A DNA stretch of 64,000 nt from Sphingobacterium bambusae. GTDB taxonomy: Bacteria > Bacteroidota > Bacteroidia > Sphingobacteriales > Sphingobacteriaceae. The position numbers and the translations under genes were made by a program. Shown here in pieces: positions 9,707 through 18,774 of this stretch; the first letter of the stretch is position 1; every line of letters starts with the position of its first letter. The DNA is taken from assembly GCF_033955345.1 (NCBI RefSeq), contig NZ_CP138332.1, forward strand, positions 1,612,001 through 1,676,000, given 5' to 3'. A model generated the notes under the pieces. That model saw nothing but the letters and a program-made list of their open reading frames with translations. It made no database searches and had not been told where the DNA came from.

Positions 9707-10750
9707 ATGGGGTTCCTTCAAAATAGAGATCGCTATCCGTTGAAATACTGGGTAAAAAGAAGTGCCATCTTTTCGCTATGTATCGTTTCCATTCTAGTGA
9801 TCGATTCATTGTACAAAGATCAAGGCCGTTTCTGGCTCAACACCGGAATTGCCTTCGCTGGCCTTTTCGGTGTCATTATTTGCAATCTTATTTTGCATGT
9901 ACATTTCGATGTCAAGGATCCTATAAAATCGCCAATCAAAGTCAAGGTTTTTGGTTATTTTCTAACCTTCGGCATCTGTCTAATGATGTTGACCTTCTCC
10001 GCGAAGTTGGGTATGTTGACACATGAAGAATGTCGTATCATACAGGGATCACCAATCAACTTCTTTTTATTGTGCGGCTTTCGTGCTGCCATCCTAGATT
10101 TTATCGTGCTGCTATGGCTGTATTTCCTGATGAACGATTATTTTAAAAATCAGCTGGAGCTCGAGCGATCAAAACTTGACAAGCTAAAGGAGCGGGCTGT
10201 CAACCAAATGCTTCGCCAACAGGTGCAGCCACATTTTCTTTTTAATGCGCTTTCCAGCTTGAAGTCGCTGATCAAGAAGGACAGTATGATGGCAGAGTCT
10301 TACCTCCTACAGCTCTCCGATTATCTACGCGGTAGTTTTATGACTTCTGACGATGGGCTAGCGACCGTAAAGCAGGAATTGAAACTCTGTGAAGACTACC
10401 TATCGATGCAAAAGATTCGGTTCAAAGAAGCCATCCAATATAAAATTTGCGTATCGGAAGAAACATTTAAAGCCCATCTGCCAATCTTCTCCTTACAACC
10501 GCTGGTGGACAATGCACTGAAACACAACCACTATACTATTGAAAGTCCTTTGCATATTGACATCACCCAAGAGGATGGTTGGATTATTGTGCGTAACAAT
10601 GTATGCGCACGAAAAATCGCAACCGAGGATAACAATAACTATGGTCTAAACAACCTGAAAGAACGCTTTAGTTACTATCTCAGGGATAGTGTTATCATCC
10701 GTGATCAAGGGCTCTGTTTCGAAGTACATGTTAAAATTATCCATACATGA
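9707..10750 (+). CDS. LytS/YehU-type sensor histidine kinase
   Basis: The 347-aa protein has four predicted membrane helices in residues 15-145, then a coiled linker and the His_kinase (PF06580) motif QVQPHFLFNALSSLKSL with the phospho-acceptor His, then an atypical ATPase domain (PLVDNALKHN as N box, YGLNNLKERFSYYL as G box). It has no large sensor domain, so the signal is probably sensed in the membrane. It overlaps the LytTR regulator by four bases (ATGA), a standard pair in Bacteroidota. Confidence 0.93.
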   Translation: MGFLQNRDRYPLKYWVKRSAIFSLCIVSILVIDSLYKDQGRFWLNTGIAFAGLFGVIICNLILHVHFDVKDPIKSPIKVKVFGYFLTFGICLMMLTFSAKLGMLTHEECRIIQGSPINFFLLCGFRAAILDFIVLLWLYFLMNDYFKNQLELERSKLDKLKERAVNQMLRQQVQPHFLFNALSSLKSLIKKDSMMAESYLLQLSDYLRGSFMTSDDGLATVKQELKLCEDYLSMQKIRFKEAIQYKICVSEETFKAHLPIFSLQPLVDNALKHNHYTIESPLHIDITQEDGWIIVRNNVCARKIATEDNNNYGLNNLKERFSYYLRDSVIIRDQGLCFEVHVKIIHT

Positions 10751-11502
10751 GAACGATTATCATAGAAGATGAAGATCTCACGGCAGAAGATCTTGCATTG
10801 ACGCTGAAAAGGATTGAACCTAAAACGGAGCTTTGCGCACGTCTTTCCAGCGTAAAGGAAGCTGTTGCCTACCTAAAAACGGCTCCTTCTATCGACCTTA
10901 TCTTTAGTGACATACAGCTTGGAGATGGTGAATCGTTTGATATCTTTAGGCAAATACCTCCTAAGGTACCTATAGTCTTCTGTACGGCATACAACCAATA
11001 CATGCTGGAAGCCTTCCAAACCTTCGGGCTAGATTATGTTTTGAAACCGTTTTCCGACGAAAGCATTTCAAAGACACTGACCAAATACAAGCTGTTAAGG
11101 CAAACCTTCAATCAAAACACCTTGGAGATGGTTCAGTCGGTACGTCCCCAACAAGCGGGCGATACCCGTAAGAAATCGCTGATCGTAATTAGTGGAGACA
11201 AGATCATCCCCATCCAGTTACAGGATATTGCCATGTGCTATATAGAGTACGACAATGTTTTTGTGAAGACGGCTGCCGGCAAAGAATATTTAGTCAATAA
11301 ATCCTTGGAGGAAATGGAGCATATGCTTGGTGAGGATTTTTTTAGAGTGAATAGACAGCATATCATCAAAAGAACAGCTATCGCGTTTGCGAATACCAGT
11401 TTATCTCGAAAGCTTATATTAAATTTACATGTAGAACATCCGATCAAAATATCGGTCAGTAAGGAAAAATACCAAGCTTTTATACAATGGTTGGAGGGGT
11501 AG
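10747..11502 (+). CDS. LytTR-family response regulator
   Basis: The 251-aa protein has an N-terminal receiver (acidic IIEDED, phospho-acceptor Asp in IFSDIQLGDG, Lys in LKPFSD) and a C-terminal LytTR DNA-binding domain (ALCYIEYDNV-like strand, YLVNKSLEEME, FFRVNRQHIIKR). It should be phosphorylated by the kinase whose stop it overlaps. LytTR factors bind two direct repeats and usually control local or envelope genes; the target here is not evident. The genes on either side are not typical partners. Confidence 0.93.
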   Translation: MRTIIIEDEDLTAEDLALTLKRIEPKTELCARLSSVKEAVAYLKTAPSIDLIFSDIQLGDGESFDIFRQIPPKVPIVFCTAYNQYMLEAFQTFGLDYVLKPFSDESISKTLTKYKLLRQTFNQNTLEMVQSVRPQQAGDTRKKSLIVISGDKIIPIQLQDIAMCYIEYDNVFVKTAAGKEYLVNKSLEEMEHMLGEDFFRVNRQHIIKRTAIAFANTSLSRKLILNLHVEHPIKISVSKEKYQAFIQWLEG

Positions 11503-11665
11503 AAAGAACGTATCGGTGCATTCACCGGTGAAGTTGTCGGTTCGGCGGAATATTTGTCCGTTTCAGCCGATTTTCTAATAATGATTACCCACAATCCGTG
11601 CATATTTGTTGTGTGCTAACGTCGCAGCTCGGCGTATGCAGAAACTTAACAAAAATTGTGTAGCC

Positions 11666-11938
11666 ATGAAGAAGTATGTATTGATTTTTAAAACGTCCAT
11701 CCGAACCATCTTGGAGCGTTCCCATCTCATTGCAAAACTCTATAATGTATCTAAAGAAGTGAAATTTGCGACAATTGATCTAGACGACGAAGACTTTATT
11801 CTACGTGTAGAATCAACCCAGCGCAACGAAGATTTTATCTCCCGATTTCTCCATCTAGAAGGACATCAAGTAGCATTTTTGGCGGCTTTTGAAAAAGATG
11901 AGCATGGTCGCCCTCTATTACAGCCAGCTTATTATTAG
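11666..11938 (+). CDS. Small HMA-fold-like protein lacking the CxxC metal site
   Basis: The frame is open from 11606, but the ATG at 11666 is the better start (MKKYVLIFKTSI), giving 90 aa. The pattern of a first strand, a helix (LERSHLIAKLYNV), then TIDLDDEDFILRVES, a second helix (EDFISRFLHLEG) and a last strand matches a ferredoxin-like beta-alpha-beta HMA fold. The metal-binding CxxC expected in loop 1 is replaced by KTSI and the protein has no cysteine. This is fold inference by eye. Relatives in Bacteroidota are annotated as hypothetical. No partner gene is obvious; it is convergent with the sorbosone-dehydrogenase-like gene. Confidence 0.65.
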   Translation: MKKYVLIFKTSIRTILERSHLIAKLYNVSKEVKFATIDLDDEDFILRVESTQRNEDFISRFLHLEGHQVAFLAAFEKDEHGRPLLQPAYY

Positions 11939-11974
11939 TGTAAGATCATACATGTCGCTTTATAAATCAACAAC

Positions 11975-12007
11975 GTTGCGTGGGCTTTCAACCGAGGCCC
12001 ACGCAAC
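11975..12007. terminator. Bidirectional hairpin between convergent genes
   Basis: GTTGCGTGGGC at 11975-11985 pairs perfectly with 11997-12007 around an 11-nt loop. It lies between the HMA-like gene (plus) and the sorbosone-dehydrogenase-like gene (minus). No long T run follows, so it may act weakly or mainly protect transcript ends. Confidence 0.65.
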
Positions 12008-12038
12008 TTGCGCTTTATATGTGATCTTGTAAGAAAAA

Positions 12039-13358
12039 TTATTCGTCGCGTTTTACAGCCCAAACGGTGTTTGCGGCATCATCGGTCACCAACATATACT
12101 GCTTGGTAAAAGCAATCGATACGGGACGACCATACACCTCTCCTTTTTCCGCATCACTGATAAAACCGGTCAGAAAATCCTCTGCCTTTCCCGCTGGGCG
12201 CCCCTTTGAAAAAGGGACGAACATAACTTTATACCCAGAGAAAGAGGACCTATTCCAAGAGCCATGTTGTCCTATATAAGCGCCTTCGGGAAATCCATCA
12301 CTTTTGTTGAAGGACAGCCCTAGGGAAGCCGTGTGTGCTCCCACCGCAAAATCTGGCGTTATCGATTTCTCCAATATGCCACTAGGCAGCTTACCTTTCC
12401 ACCGGGGATCAGTGTGTTGGCCCCAATAGGCATAGGGCCAACCGTAAAAGCCACCGTCTTTCACGCTCGTTATATAGTCCGGAACGAGCTCATCTCCCAA
12501 CTGGTCGCGCTCATTCACTGCCGTCCATAACGTAGATGTTTGCGGCTCGATATCCATACCTACAGGATTACGGATGCCTGAGCCGTAGATGCGCTCGCCA
12601 GAGCCATCCAAATTCACTTCCAGAATAGCCGCCCGCCGCACTTCATGTTCCATGCCATTCTCTCCGACATTACTGCCAGATCCTACCGATATGTAGATCT
12701 TTGTGCTGTCGGCATTTGGGACTATATTTCGGGTCCAATGGTTGTTATACCCTCCAGCTGGCAAACTTACTATCTTTTCCCCCTTCTTTGCAATTTCGCC
12801 GTTCTTATAAGCAAAACGCACTAATCCATCAGTGTTTGCCACATAAAACCAATCTTTAAGCAATAACATTCCGAAGGGCTGCGACAAGCCCGTAAGCACT
12901 GTATCGCGTTCATCGGCAACACCATCGCCATTGCTATCGCGCAGGCGAATGATATTATTGGGACTAGCACTTTTAAACTGGTTGCGGGCATTTGCTTTGT
13001 CTTCATCTTCATTTTTTCGTTCCGTACGAGACTGTGCGATATACACATCGCCATTTGGCGCTACATAAACATGCCTAGGACTATTCAAGCTATCGGCAAA
13101 CTTGACAACGCTAAAACCTCTTTTAGCAATGGGCGTCTTCCCATCTTTCCAGCCGGTAATCTTCGAAAATTTATTCTTGGCGGGGGTCGCCAGCGGTTCT
13201 TGTGGCACGATCTGCAATCCATATTCTCTTTCCTGCGCTGCAGAATCAGTTTGATCGGACTCAGCTTGTCTTCCCCCGGCCCCGCAAGAGACCATCAAGC
13301 AGCTTATACCAAGAATTGAAAACCATCGTTGGCTCGTACTTATCCAATGTTGTATCAT
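12039..13358 (-). CDS. PQQ/sorbosone-dehydrogenase-like beta-propeller lipoprotein
   Basis: The 439-aa protein has an SPII signal (LMVSCGAGG) and a beta-propeller of the L-sorbosone dehydrogenase / soluble glucose dehydrogenase type. Family segments visible are GFSVVKFADSLNSPRHVYV, GSGIRNPVGMDIEP, TAVNERDQLGDELVPDY and GGFYGWPYAYWG. Members oxidise sugars with PQQ in the periplasm or are uncharacterised surface propellers. No PQQ synthesis genes are in the window, so activity depends on external or distant PQQ. Probably transcribed alone and convergent with the small HMA-like gene. Confidence 0.87.
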   Translation of the reverse strand: MIQHWISTSQRWFSILGISCLMVSCGAGGRQAESDQTDSAAQEREYGLQIVPQEPLATPAKNKFSKITGWKDGKTPIAKRGFSVVKFADSLNSPRHVYVAPNGDVYIAQSRTERKNEDEDKANARNQFKSASPNNIIRLRDSNGDGVADERDTVLTGLSQPFGMLLLKDWFYVANTDGLVRFAYKNGEIAKKGEKIVSLPAGGYNNHWTRNIVPNADSTKIYISVGSGSNVGENGMEHEVRRAAILEVNLDGSGERIYGSGIRNPVGMDIEPQTSTLWTAVNERDQLGDELVPDYITSVKDGGFYGWPYAYWGQHTDPRWKGKLPSGILEKSITPDFAVGAHTASLGLSFNKSDGFPEGAYIGQHGSWNRSSFSGYKVMFVPFSKGRPAGKAEDFLTGFISDAEKGEVYGRPVSIAFTKQYMLVTDDAANTVWAVKRDE

Positions 13359-13461
13359 GCTATTTTTCGTTTTTATGTGACGAACTTATGTAGAATGGAT
13401 TGTGAAGATCCTATCTAATTAACCATAATAAAAACGAAAGGTTCTTGATTTTTTTAAATCC

Positions 13462-13860
13462 TCACCCTGCCAAACCGCCGAAAATACTGCTTAGCATAAT
13501 GGACAACACAATGAAGGTAATTATGACGTACATGCGGTCTCTTTCTAGTGCAAACGCAATGAGCGAACAAAAGACACGAAGCACCGGCGTGGCGATCAGG
13601 GCCAAAACCCCAAGCTGTATAATTTCCTTGGCGCTTCCGGCAAACGCTCCCTCAGCGATTCCTTTATAGGTCGTGTAGCCTTCGTGCTCCCCGTGAAACA
13701 CACTGTAGTCAGGGATGAATTCCATACCATGCTGATACAAGTATATCGCTCCTCCCACTAGTGCTATTGCACTAGCCAAGAGCACACCGTAGCGCAGAAA
13801 ATGGGCAACCAACAGATCGACGTCACGATCGCTCATTTGACTTATTTTTTTTGTAGCCAT
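13462..13860 (-). CDS. DUF1634 membrane protein (TSUP partner)
   Basis: The 132-aa protein has three membrane helices (about residues 22-42, 80-103 and 110-128) and the DUF1634 features DRDVDLLVAHFLRYGVLLAS and LGVLALIATPVLRVF. DUF1634 proteins are almost always encoded beside a TauE/SafE permease, as here, 32 bases downstream of one, and probably form part of the same anion-export complex. An alternative start is Met9 (MSDRDVDLL), which fits most relatives. Confidence 0.85.
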   Translation of the reverse strand: MATKKISQMSDRDVDLLVAHFLRYGVLLASAIALVGGAIYLYQHGMEFIPDYSVFHGEHEGYTTYKGIAEGAFAGSAKEIIQLGVLALIATPVLRVFCSLIAFALERDRMYVIITFIVLSIMLSSIFGGLAG

Positions 13861-13892
13861 ATTAGTAATGTTTTGAAGATAACATGGATTGG

Positions 13893-14726
13893 TTAAAATT
13901 TATGTTGGAAACCATTGTACATCATCTGGACCGCCACAAAAACAATAGCCACACAAAAAATGATCCTTAGTACCTTAGGATTCATACGTGTCAACAATTT
14001 AGCACCCGTAAACGCGCCGGCCAATACGCCCAAAATAACAGGCATCGCGAGTCCCGGATCCATATACCCACGTTGCAAATAAACGGCCGCACTCGCTGCT
14101 GCCGTCACGCCGATCATAAAATTACTGGTAGTTGTGCTTACCTTGAACGGAATGTGCATGGCTGTATCCATCGCCAGCACTTTCAGTGCACCCGAGCCGA
14201 TACCCAATAGACCAGAGATAACGCCCGCAACGCTCATCAGGGAAAACCCAGCGCCCACGTGTCGTAGCTTGTAAGGTACCAGCTTATCGCCTACTGGATA
14301 GGATGCATTGAGCTTCAGCTTTTCCGCTAACGGGCTGCCTTCTGACAATGCTTCCTGATTTTTCTTGCGCATGGTCATCGCTGCCGAAAAGATCAATATA
14401 ATACCAAACAAGATAGCGATGGTATTCGTTGGTGTGTAAATAGCCAATAGGGCTCCAAACACAGCGCCTACGGTAGTGGCTATCTCCAAAAACATGCCCA
14501 ATCGAACATTGGTAATCCCTTCCTTCACATAGGCGCTAGCCGAGCCCGATGAGGTGGCGATAGATGCAAGCAGTGCTGCGCCTATAGCATAGCGGATATC
14601 TACGCCAAAAACAAGTGTCAATAAAGGGATGACGACCACTCCGCCTCCCAATCCGGTCAACGAGCCCAACAAGCCCGCCAAATAGGATCCGATCAGCAAA
14701 ACAAGGGTAAAAACAAGTACTGTCAT
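13893..14726 (-). CDS. TSUP (TauE/SafE) family permease
   Basis: The 277-aa protein has eight hydrophobic helices in two repeats, each opening with the glycine-rich family motif (LTGLGGGVVVIPLL near residue 26; ISGLLGIGSGALKVLAM near residue 170). TSUP proteins move sulfite, sulfoacetate or other organosulfur anions across the inner membrane. The paired DUF1634 gene supports the call. The substrate is unknown; no sulfur-metabolism gene is adjacent. Confidence 0.9.
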   Translation of the reverse strand: MTVLVFTLVLLIGSYLAGLLGSLTGLGGGVVVIPLLTLVFGVDIRYAIGAALLASIATSSGSASAYVKEGITNVRLGMFLEIATTVGAVFGALLAIYTPTNTIAILFGIILIFSAAMTMRKKNQEALSEGSPLAEKLKLNASYPVGDKLVPYKLRHVGAGFSLMSVAGVISGLLGIGSGALKVLAMDTAMHIPFKVSTTTSNFMIGVTAAASAAVYLQRGYMDPGLAMPVILGVLAGAFTGAKLLTRMNPKVLRIIFCVAIVFVAVQMMYNGFQHKF

Positions 14727-14917
14727 GATAGAAATATGGAATAAAACAAAATGGTTTCCTGCATCTTAGGAAAAAACATGTACGAAAACCGACGCAACTC
14801 TCTTTGATCCTTGCGCTAGGCAAACGTACGACTTTTGCCATTTAACTTCTATTTTGTATCAACCAAGTGACAGGCTGAACACGCCTTTTTTATCTACTCG
14901 ATCTAACATCCGCCCTG

Positions 14918-14948
14918 TTTTTAATTACTCAGATAATCCATAACTTTG
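14918..14948 (+). promoter_or_regulatory. Bacteroidota promoter for orphan kinase
   Basis: TTTT at 14918-14921 is followed after 19 bases by TAACTTTG at 14941-14948, a full match to TAnnTTTG at the usual spacing. Transcription would start near 14953, leaving a leader of about 37 bases before the ATG at 14990. Confidence 0.5.
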
Positions 14949-14989
14949 CATTTTATTAACCGCGTACTAATTACCATTTTACAGATTGC

Positions 14990-16306
14990 ATGAAAAATCT
15001 GCTATCGATCTTGAAAAAGCTCACCCATATTGGAGTCCGTCAAGGTATGTCTTATTTAGAGAACAAAAGGATTCAAATGTTGAATTTGATAGCGTTATCT
15101 TGCATACCGCTTACACTCTTTTTTTCCATATGCAATTTTATGAAGGATCATCAATTGCTCGCGGGTATCAATCTGGCCAACAGTGCCGCTTCCGCCATTG
15201 TTTTGTTGCTGCACCACCGCCATCAATATAATGCAAGCCGAATTGTATTACTGGCATTCAACTTTATTCTATTTGCGATTGGATGTTTACTATATCAAAA
15301 TGGCGCAACGTATTATCTCCTTTGCGTCCTTATTGTCACTATCCTCGTGTATGATAAAAAATGGATCCAAATTCTGGCAGGCGCAAGCATCATTGGCGTC
15401 ATACTATTTGTCACCTTTTACCCGCAACAATTTCTGCATAAAGAAGCACTATCGACACAACGAAACATGATCAACACGATAGGTGCACTGGTATTTATGA
15501 CGTTTATCATTAGTTTTTTCAAACATGTTCAATATGGCTATCAAGCCAAGATAGAAGAGCAGCATGCAAAACTGAAGCAAATGAATGTGGACATGCAAAA
15601 GATATTTTCCATCGTTTCTCACGATATCAAGAGTCCGCTCGCATCACTGCAGAGCGTTATCATGCTATTTAAAGAGGGATTTCTTACGATGGATGCCACC
15701 GCACAGTCTATTCAACTAGTGAGCAAGCGAATTGCTCAATTAAATAGTACCTTAGACAATCTACTCCACTGGAGTAGCAACAATCTAAAAGGATTGCAGA
15801 CGAGTAAGTCGCATATCTATCTAATGGGTGTGGTGCAAGAGACCTGCTACTTTCTAGAAGCCTTGGCTGATCAAAAAGCGATAGACTTTGATATACAGGT
15901 AGACCAAGAGATCTTTGTATATGCCGATCGCGATCAGTTAAGCACGATATTACGAAACCTCATCAGTAATGCCATAAAATTCAGCTTTGCCGGAAGCACC
16001 GTGACATTGAGGGGCATGACGACGGAAGATCATGTTACACTTCACGTGTCCGACACGGGTGTAGGCATGCGACGAGATCATCGCAAAGCACTCTTTCTAT
16101 CTCTTCAAGCCCCTGCTTTCGGTACTGACGGTGAGCGCGGATCTGGCGTAGGACTTGTGCTGTGCCATGAATTGATCAAGCAAAATGGGGGTAGCATCCT
16201 TGTGGAGAGCACAGAAGGAGAAGGCTCAACCTTCAGCATAAGCTTGCCGATCGGGGTATCACATCGACCAACCGTTTTTGTAGGGGATGATATGCTAGTG
16301 GAATAA
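14990..16306 (+). CDS. Orphan membrane sensor histidine kinase
   Basis: The 438-aa protein has an N-terminal membrane domain of about six helices (residues 30-180), a coiled linker, the H box VSHDIKSPLASL, an N box (LISNAIKFS) and G boxes (DTGVGM and GSGVGLVL), i.e. a complete HisKA/HATPase kinase. No receiver domain or neighbouring regulator gene is present, so the partner is unlinked. The sensor part has little outside the membrane, suggesting a membrane or quinone-type signal, but that is inference. An upstream promoter is visible. Confidence 0.9.
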   Translation: MKNLLSILKKLTHIGVRQGMSYLENKRIQMLNLIALSCIPLTLFFSICNFMKDHQLLAGINLANSAASAIVLLLHHRHQYNASRIVLLAFNFILFAIGCLLYQNGATYYLLCVLIVTILVYDKKWIQILAGASIIGVILFVTFYPQQFLHKEALSTQRNMINTIGALVFMTFIISFFKHVQYGYQAKIEEQHAKLKQMNVDMQKIFSIVSHDIKSPLASLQSVIMLFKEGFLTMDATAQSIQLVSKRIAQLNSTLDNLLHWSSNNLKGLQTSKSHIYLMGVVQETCYFLEALADQKAIDFDIQVDQEIFVYADRDQLSTILRNLISNAIKFSFAGSTVTLRGMTTEDHVTLHVSDTGVGMRRDHRKALFLSLQAPAFGTDGERGSGVGLVLCHELIKQNGGSILVESTEGEGSTFSISLPIGVSHRPTVFVGDDMLVE

Positions 16307-16449
16307 GGCGTCATCAGCTGGCACATATACATGTTAAAAAAGGCAACTTTTATGTATGCATCAGCTTTTTTTCTTATTTTTGTTATGTTTAATAGTGGAT
16401 ACTTTCAAGTGCCAACGCCAATTGCATACTTGTTTCATTATTAACAATG

Positions 16450-16480
16450 CGGGGAACTTCGGTATCCCCGTATTCTTTTC
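16450..16480 (+). terminator. Hairpin with T-rich tail between kinase and cupin
   Basis: CGGGGA at 16450-16455 pairs with TCCCCG at 16465-16470 and is followed by TATTCTTTTC. It can end the kinase transcript or act as an attenuator in the leader of the cupin gene, whose ATG is 38 bases further on. Confidence 0.5.
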
Positions 16481-16507
16481 AAGTCGAAAAAATAAAAGCT
16501 TCTTTAC

Positions 16508-16843
16508 ATGGACAAACTATTTGGTATAGATCAAGAATTAACATGGACAGATCTCGGAGCAGGCGTGCAACGTAAAGTGATGTCACATAATGAGGAGCTA
16601 ATGCTGGTCAAGGTAAGATTTGATAAAGGAGCCGTTGGAGCATTACATCAGCATCATCATGTCCAGATTTCCTATGTACAATCGGGTCGATTCAAGTATA
16701 TTATCGGTGAGCATGAACAGATCCTTGAGGCCGGCGACAGTTGCATTGTCCCGTCCATGCTGATACACGGATGTGAATGCTTAGAAGAAGGCGAATTGAT
16801 CGATTCCTTCACGCCGCAACGGACTGATTTTTTATCGTATTAA
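16508..16843 (+). CDS. Cupin-domain protein
   Basis: The 111-aa single-domain cupin has the metal-site motif 1 as GALHQHHHVQISYVQSG (three consecutive His plus Gln) and motif 2 as AGDSCIVPSMLIHGCE. This is a small beta-barrel with a probable metal centre, found as stand-alone dioxygenase-like or sugar-binding proteins, and close to the KduI/PagR-like pectin-regulatory cupins in length. No substrate can be assigned. It is convergent with a small unknown gene 19 bases away. Confidence 0.85.
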   Translation: MDKLFGIDQELTWTDLGAGVQRKVMSHNEELMLVKVRFDKGAVGALHQHHHVQISYVQSGRFKYIIGEHEQILEAGDSCIVPSMLIHGCECLEEGELIDSFTPQRTDFLSY

Positions 16844-16862
16844 AATCGATCGATCAGTAAAA

Positions 16863-17117
16863 CTAATCGGTTGCGCTAAAACGAATCTCCTGAGACGACT
16901 GTATATCCCTAAAATGGATCGACAAGTGTTCCTGCACGCCATGCAATAATTCGTAATTGGGATTAGCTTTGAACGCTCGTTCAATCTCTGCGAAAGAGGC
17001 GAGCAGTTCTTTGTTACCTAGGCATTCCTTGAACACCTCCTCATTGAATGTACCCAAATTCCGATCTTCGGTGCTTTTGATAATCTTTATTTTTCTTGTT
17101 GTGAACGTAACTTCCAT
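16863..17117 (-). CDS. Small hypothetical protein
   Basis: An 84-aa frame has a balanced composition, a predicted N-terminal strand (MEVTFTTRKIKIIK) and a helical middle (FKECLGNKELLASFAEIERAF). It has no signal peptide or membrane helix and I do not recognise a family. The opposite-strand frame in the same place looks like a shadow, with an unlikely composition. It is convergent with the cupin gene. Confidence 0.5.
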   Translation of the reverse strand: MEVTFTTRKIKIIKSTEDRNLGTFNEEVFKECLGNKELLASFAEIERAFKANPNYELLHGVQEHLSIHFRDIQSSQEIRFSATD

Positions 17118-17427
17118 AACCTATCACTTTTGTTATTCATTTGATCCCCATTCCATGGGTGGTATCCGTTAACTCACCGTTTACACAAAAAGTTCTCAAC
17201 ATGATTCTTTCCCGTAGATGCACCGCAGGTTCAGGTATAAACCGATTGATCTTTGGCTGTACCGATCTGATTATCTTGATGCCAGACAACGAAGGAGGAA
17301 AACTGCGTCTTCCGACCTTTTAGTTTAGAACAGTTCTAAACTACCTTGTTTTATTGATTGGTCTGTTGCCGGCCATTTTTTCGGCGAAATAATAAATATA
17401 TTTATTCCATAAAACCCGTCCAGCATT
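17118..17427. other. Leader region of cydAB
   Basis: About 310 bases between the small minus-strand gene and cydA. A 60-codon frame at 17141-17323 has no recognisable features and is probably chance. The region holds a 23-bp palindrome (separate entry) and an AT-rich stretch with TATATTTA about 30 bases before the cydA ATG, one mismatch from a -7 box. Confidence 0.4.
17321..17343. promoter_or_regulatory. 23-bp palindromic operator candidate upstream of cydA
   Basis: TAGTTTAGAAC at 17321-17331 is the exact reverse complement of 17333-17343, with a single A at the centre. Arms of 11 bp with no mismatch, no loop and no T tail point to a binding site for a dimeric repressor (TetR-, MarR- or Rrf2-like) rather than a terminator. 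It lies 84 bases before the cydA start. No regulator gene is next to it, so the factor is unlinked or outside the window. Confidence 0.65.
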
Positions 17428-18762
17428 ATGGAAGACATGATTCTCTACAACAGGCTTCAATTTGCCTTCACCATTACCTTTCATTATTTATTTCCTCAAT
17501 TGACCATGGGACTGTCGCTTATGATTGTCTATTTCAAATGGATGTCCATGAGAACGAAAAATCCAGATTACAACCACGCAGCGAAATTTTGGATGAAAAT
17601 TTTCGCTTTAAATTTTGCGATGGGTGTGGTAACAGGTATCCCGATGGAGTTTCAATTTGGCACGAATTGGGCCAAGTTTTCCGAACTAACAGGGGGCATC
17701 GTAGGACAAACGTTGGCTATGGAAGGTATGTTTTCCTTTTTTTTAGAATCTTCATTTCTCGGTATGTTCATTTTTGGTGAGAAGCTTCTGGGGCAAAGGT
17801 TACATTTCTTGGCGGGCTTGATGGTGTTTTTGGGATCTTGGGCAAGCGGTTATCTTATCATCGCGACACATTCGTGGATGCAACATCCGGTGGGTTACGA
17901 AATTCTTGAAAATGGGAAATTTGTCCTTACGAATTTCGCAGCTTTATTCAAGAATCCTTGGCTATGGCCTTCCTACTTGCACAACCAAGCAGGCTCTTTG
18001 ATTACCAGTTCTTTTTTTGTCTCTGCGGTTGGGGCTTTCTATATCTTAAGCGATAAACACCGTACCTTTGGGAAGATCTTCCTGAAAAGCGGCGTTATTT
18101 TTGGCGTAATAGCCTCTATAGTTGTCGCCTTCCCTACCGGCGATCTGGCCGCTAAAAATGTAGTAAAGTACCAGCCTGCCACCTTCGCCGCCATGGAGGG
18201 CATCTTTGAGACGGAGCGTGGGGGCGCTGAAATTGTACTCGTGGGACAGCCCGATATGGTCAATAAAAAATTGGACAACAAAATCTCCGTTCCGAATATC
18301 CTCAGCTTTTTGACCTACCAACGGTGGGATGCCGAAATAAAGGGATTGAATGAATTTGATGAACGCGTACATCCAACCAATGTACCGGGGCTATATTACG
18401 CCTACCATATTATGGCAGGGCTAGGTACGATTTTCATTGCTATTATGCTGACTGCTGCCTTTCTTCTGGTCAGAAAAAAACTGTACCAGTCGAATTGGTT
18501 GCTATGGATATTGATGTTCTCCATTCCGTTTCCCTACATCGCCAACACGGCAGGCTGGTACACCGCCGAATTAGGTCGACAACCTTGGTTGGTTTATAAT
18601 TTAATGCGGATGACCAGTGGCGTGTCACCAACGGTATCTTCTGGGAACACCTTATTTACGCTATTGGGCTTTGTGGGGCTTTACATCTTACTTGGTTTAC
18701 TGTTTTTACTCTTAGTGCTAAAGATCATCCGTAAAGGTCCTGAACCAATCTTAGCACATTAA
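17428..18762 (+). CDS. cydA: Cytochrome bd ubiquinol oxidase subunit I
   Basis: The 444-aa inner-membrane protein has the N-terminal segment LQFAFTITFHYLFPQLTMG containing the haem-ligand His, the QFGTNWAKFSE block, and the conserved ELGRQPWLVYNLMR near residue 385, which belongs to the quinol-oxidising region. It is the short-Q-loop type. Together with CydB it reduces oxygen with electrons from quinol, giving high-affinity respiration at low oxygen. The CydB gene starts 12 bases later. No cydX or cydDC is nearby. The upstream palindrome suggests transcriptional control. Confidence 0.96.
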   Translation: MEDMILYNRLQFAFTITFHYLFPQLTMGLSLMIVYFKWMSMRTKNPDYNHAAKFWMKIFALNFAMGVVTGIPMEFQFGTNWAKFSELTGGIVGQTLAMEGMFSFFLESSFLGMFIFGEKLLGQRLHFLAGLMVFLGSWASGYLIIATHSWMQHPVGYEILENGKFVLTNFAALFKNPWLWPSYLHNQAGSLITSSFFVSAVGAFYILSDKHRTFGKIFLKSGVIFGVIASIVVAFPTGDLAAKNVVKYQPATFAAMEGIFETERGGAEIVLVGQPDMVNKKLDNKISVPNILSFLTYQRWDAEIKGLNEFDERVHPTNVPGLYYAYHIMAGLGTIFIAIMLTAAFLLVRKKLYQSNWLLWILMFSIPFPYIANTAGWYTAELGRQPWLVYNLMRMTSGVSPTVSSGNTLFTLLGFVGLYILLGLLFLLLVLKIIRKGPEPILAH

Positions 18763-18774
18763 CACTTTTTCACG

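Noticed and set aside
17141-17323. 60-codon frame in the cydA leader as a gene
   Set aside because: Composition is irregular, there is no conserved motif, and it runs into the palindromic operator.
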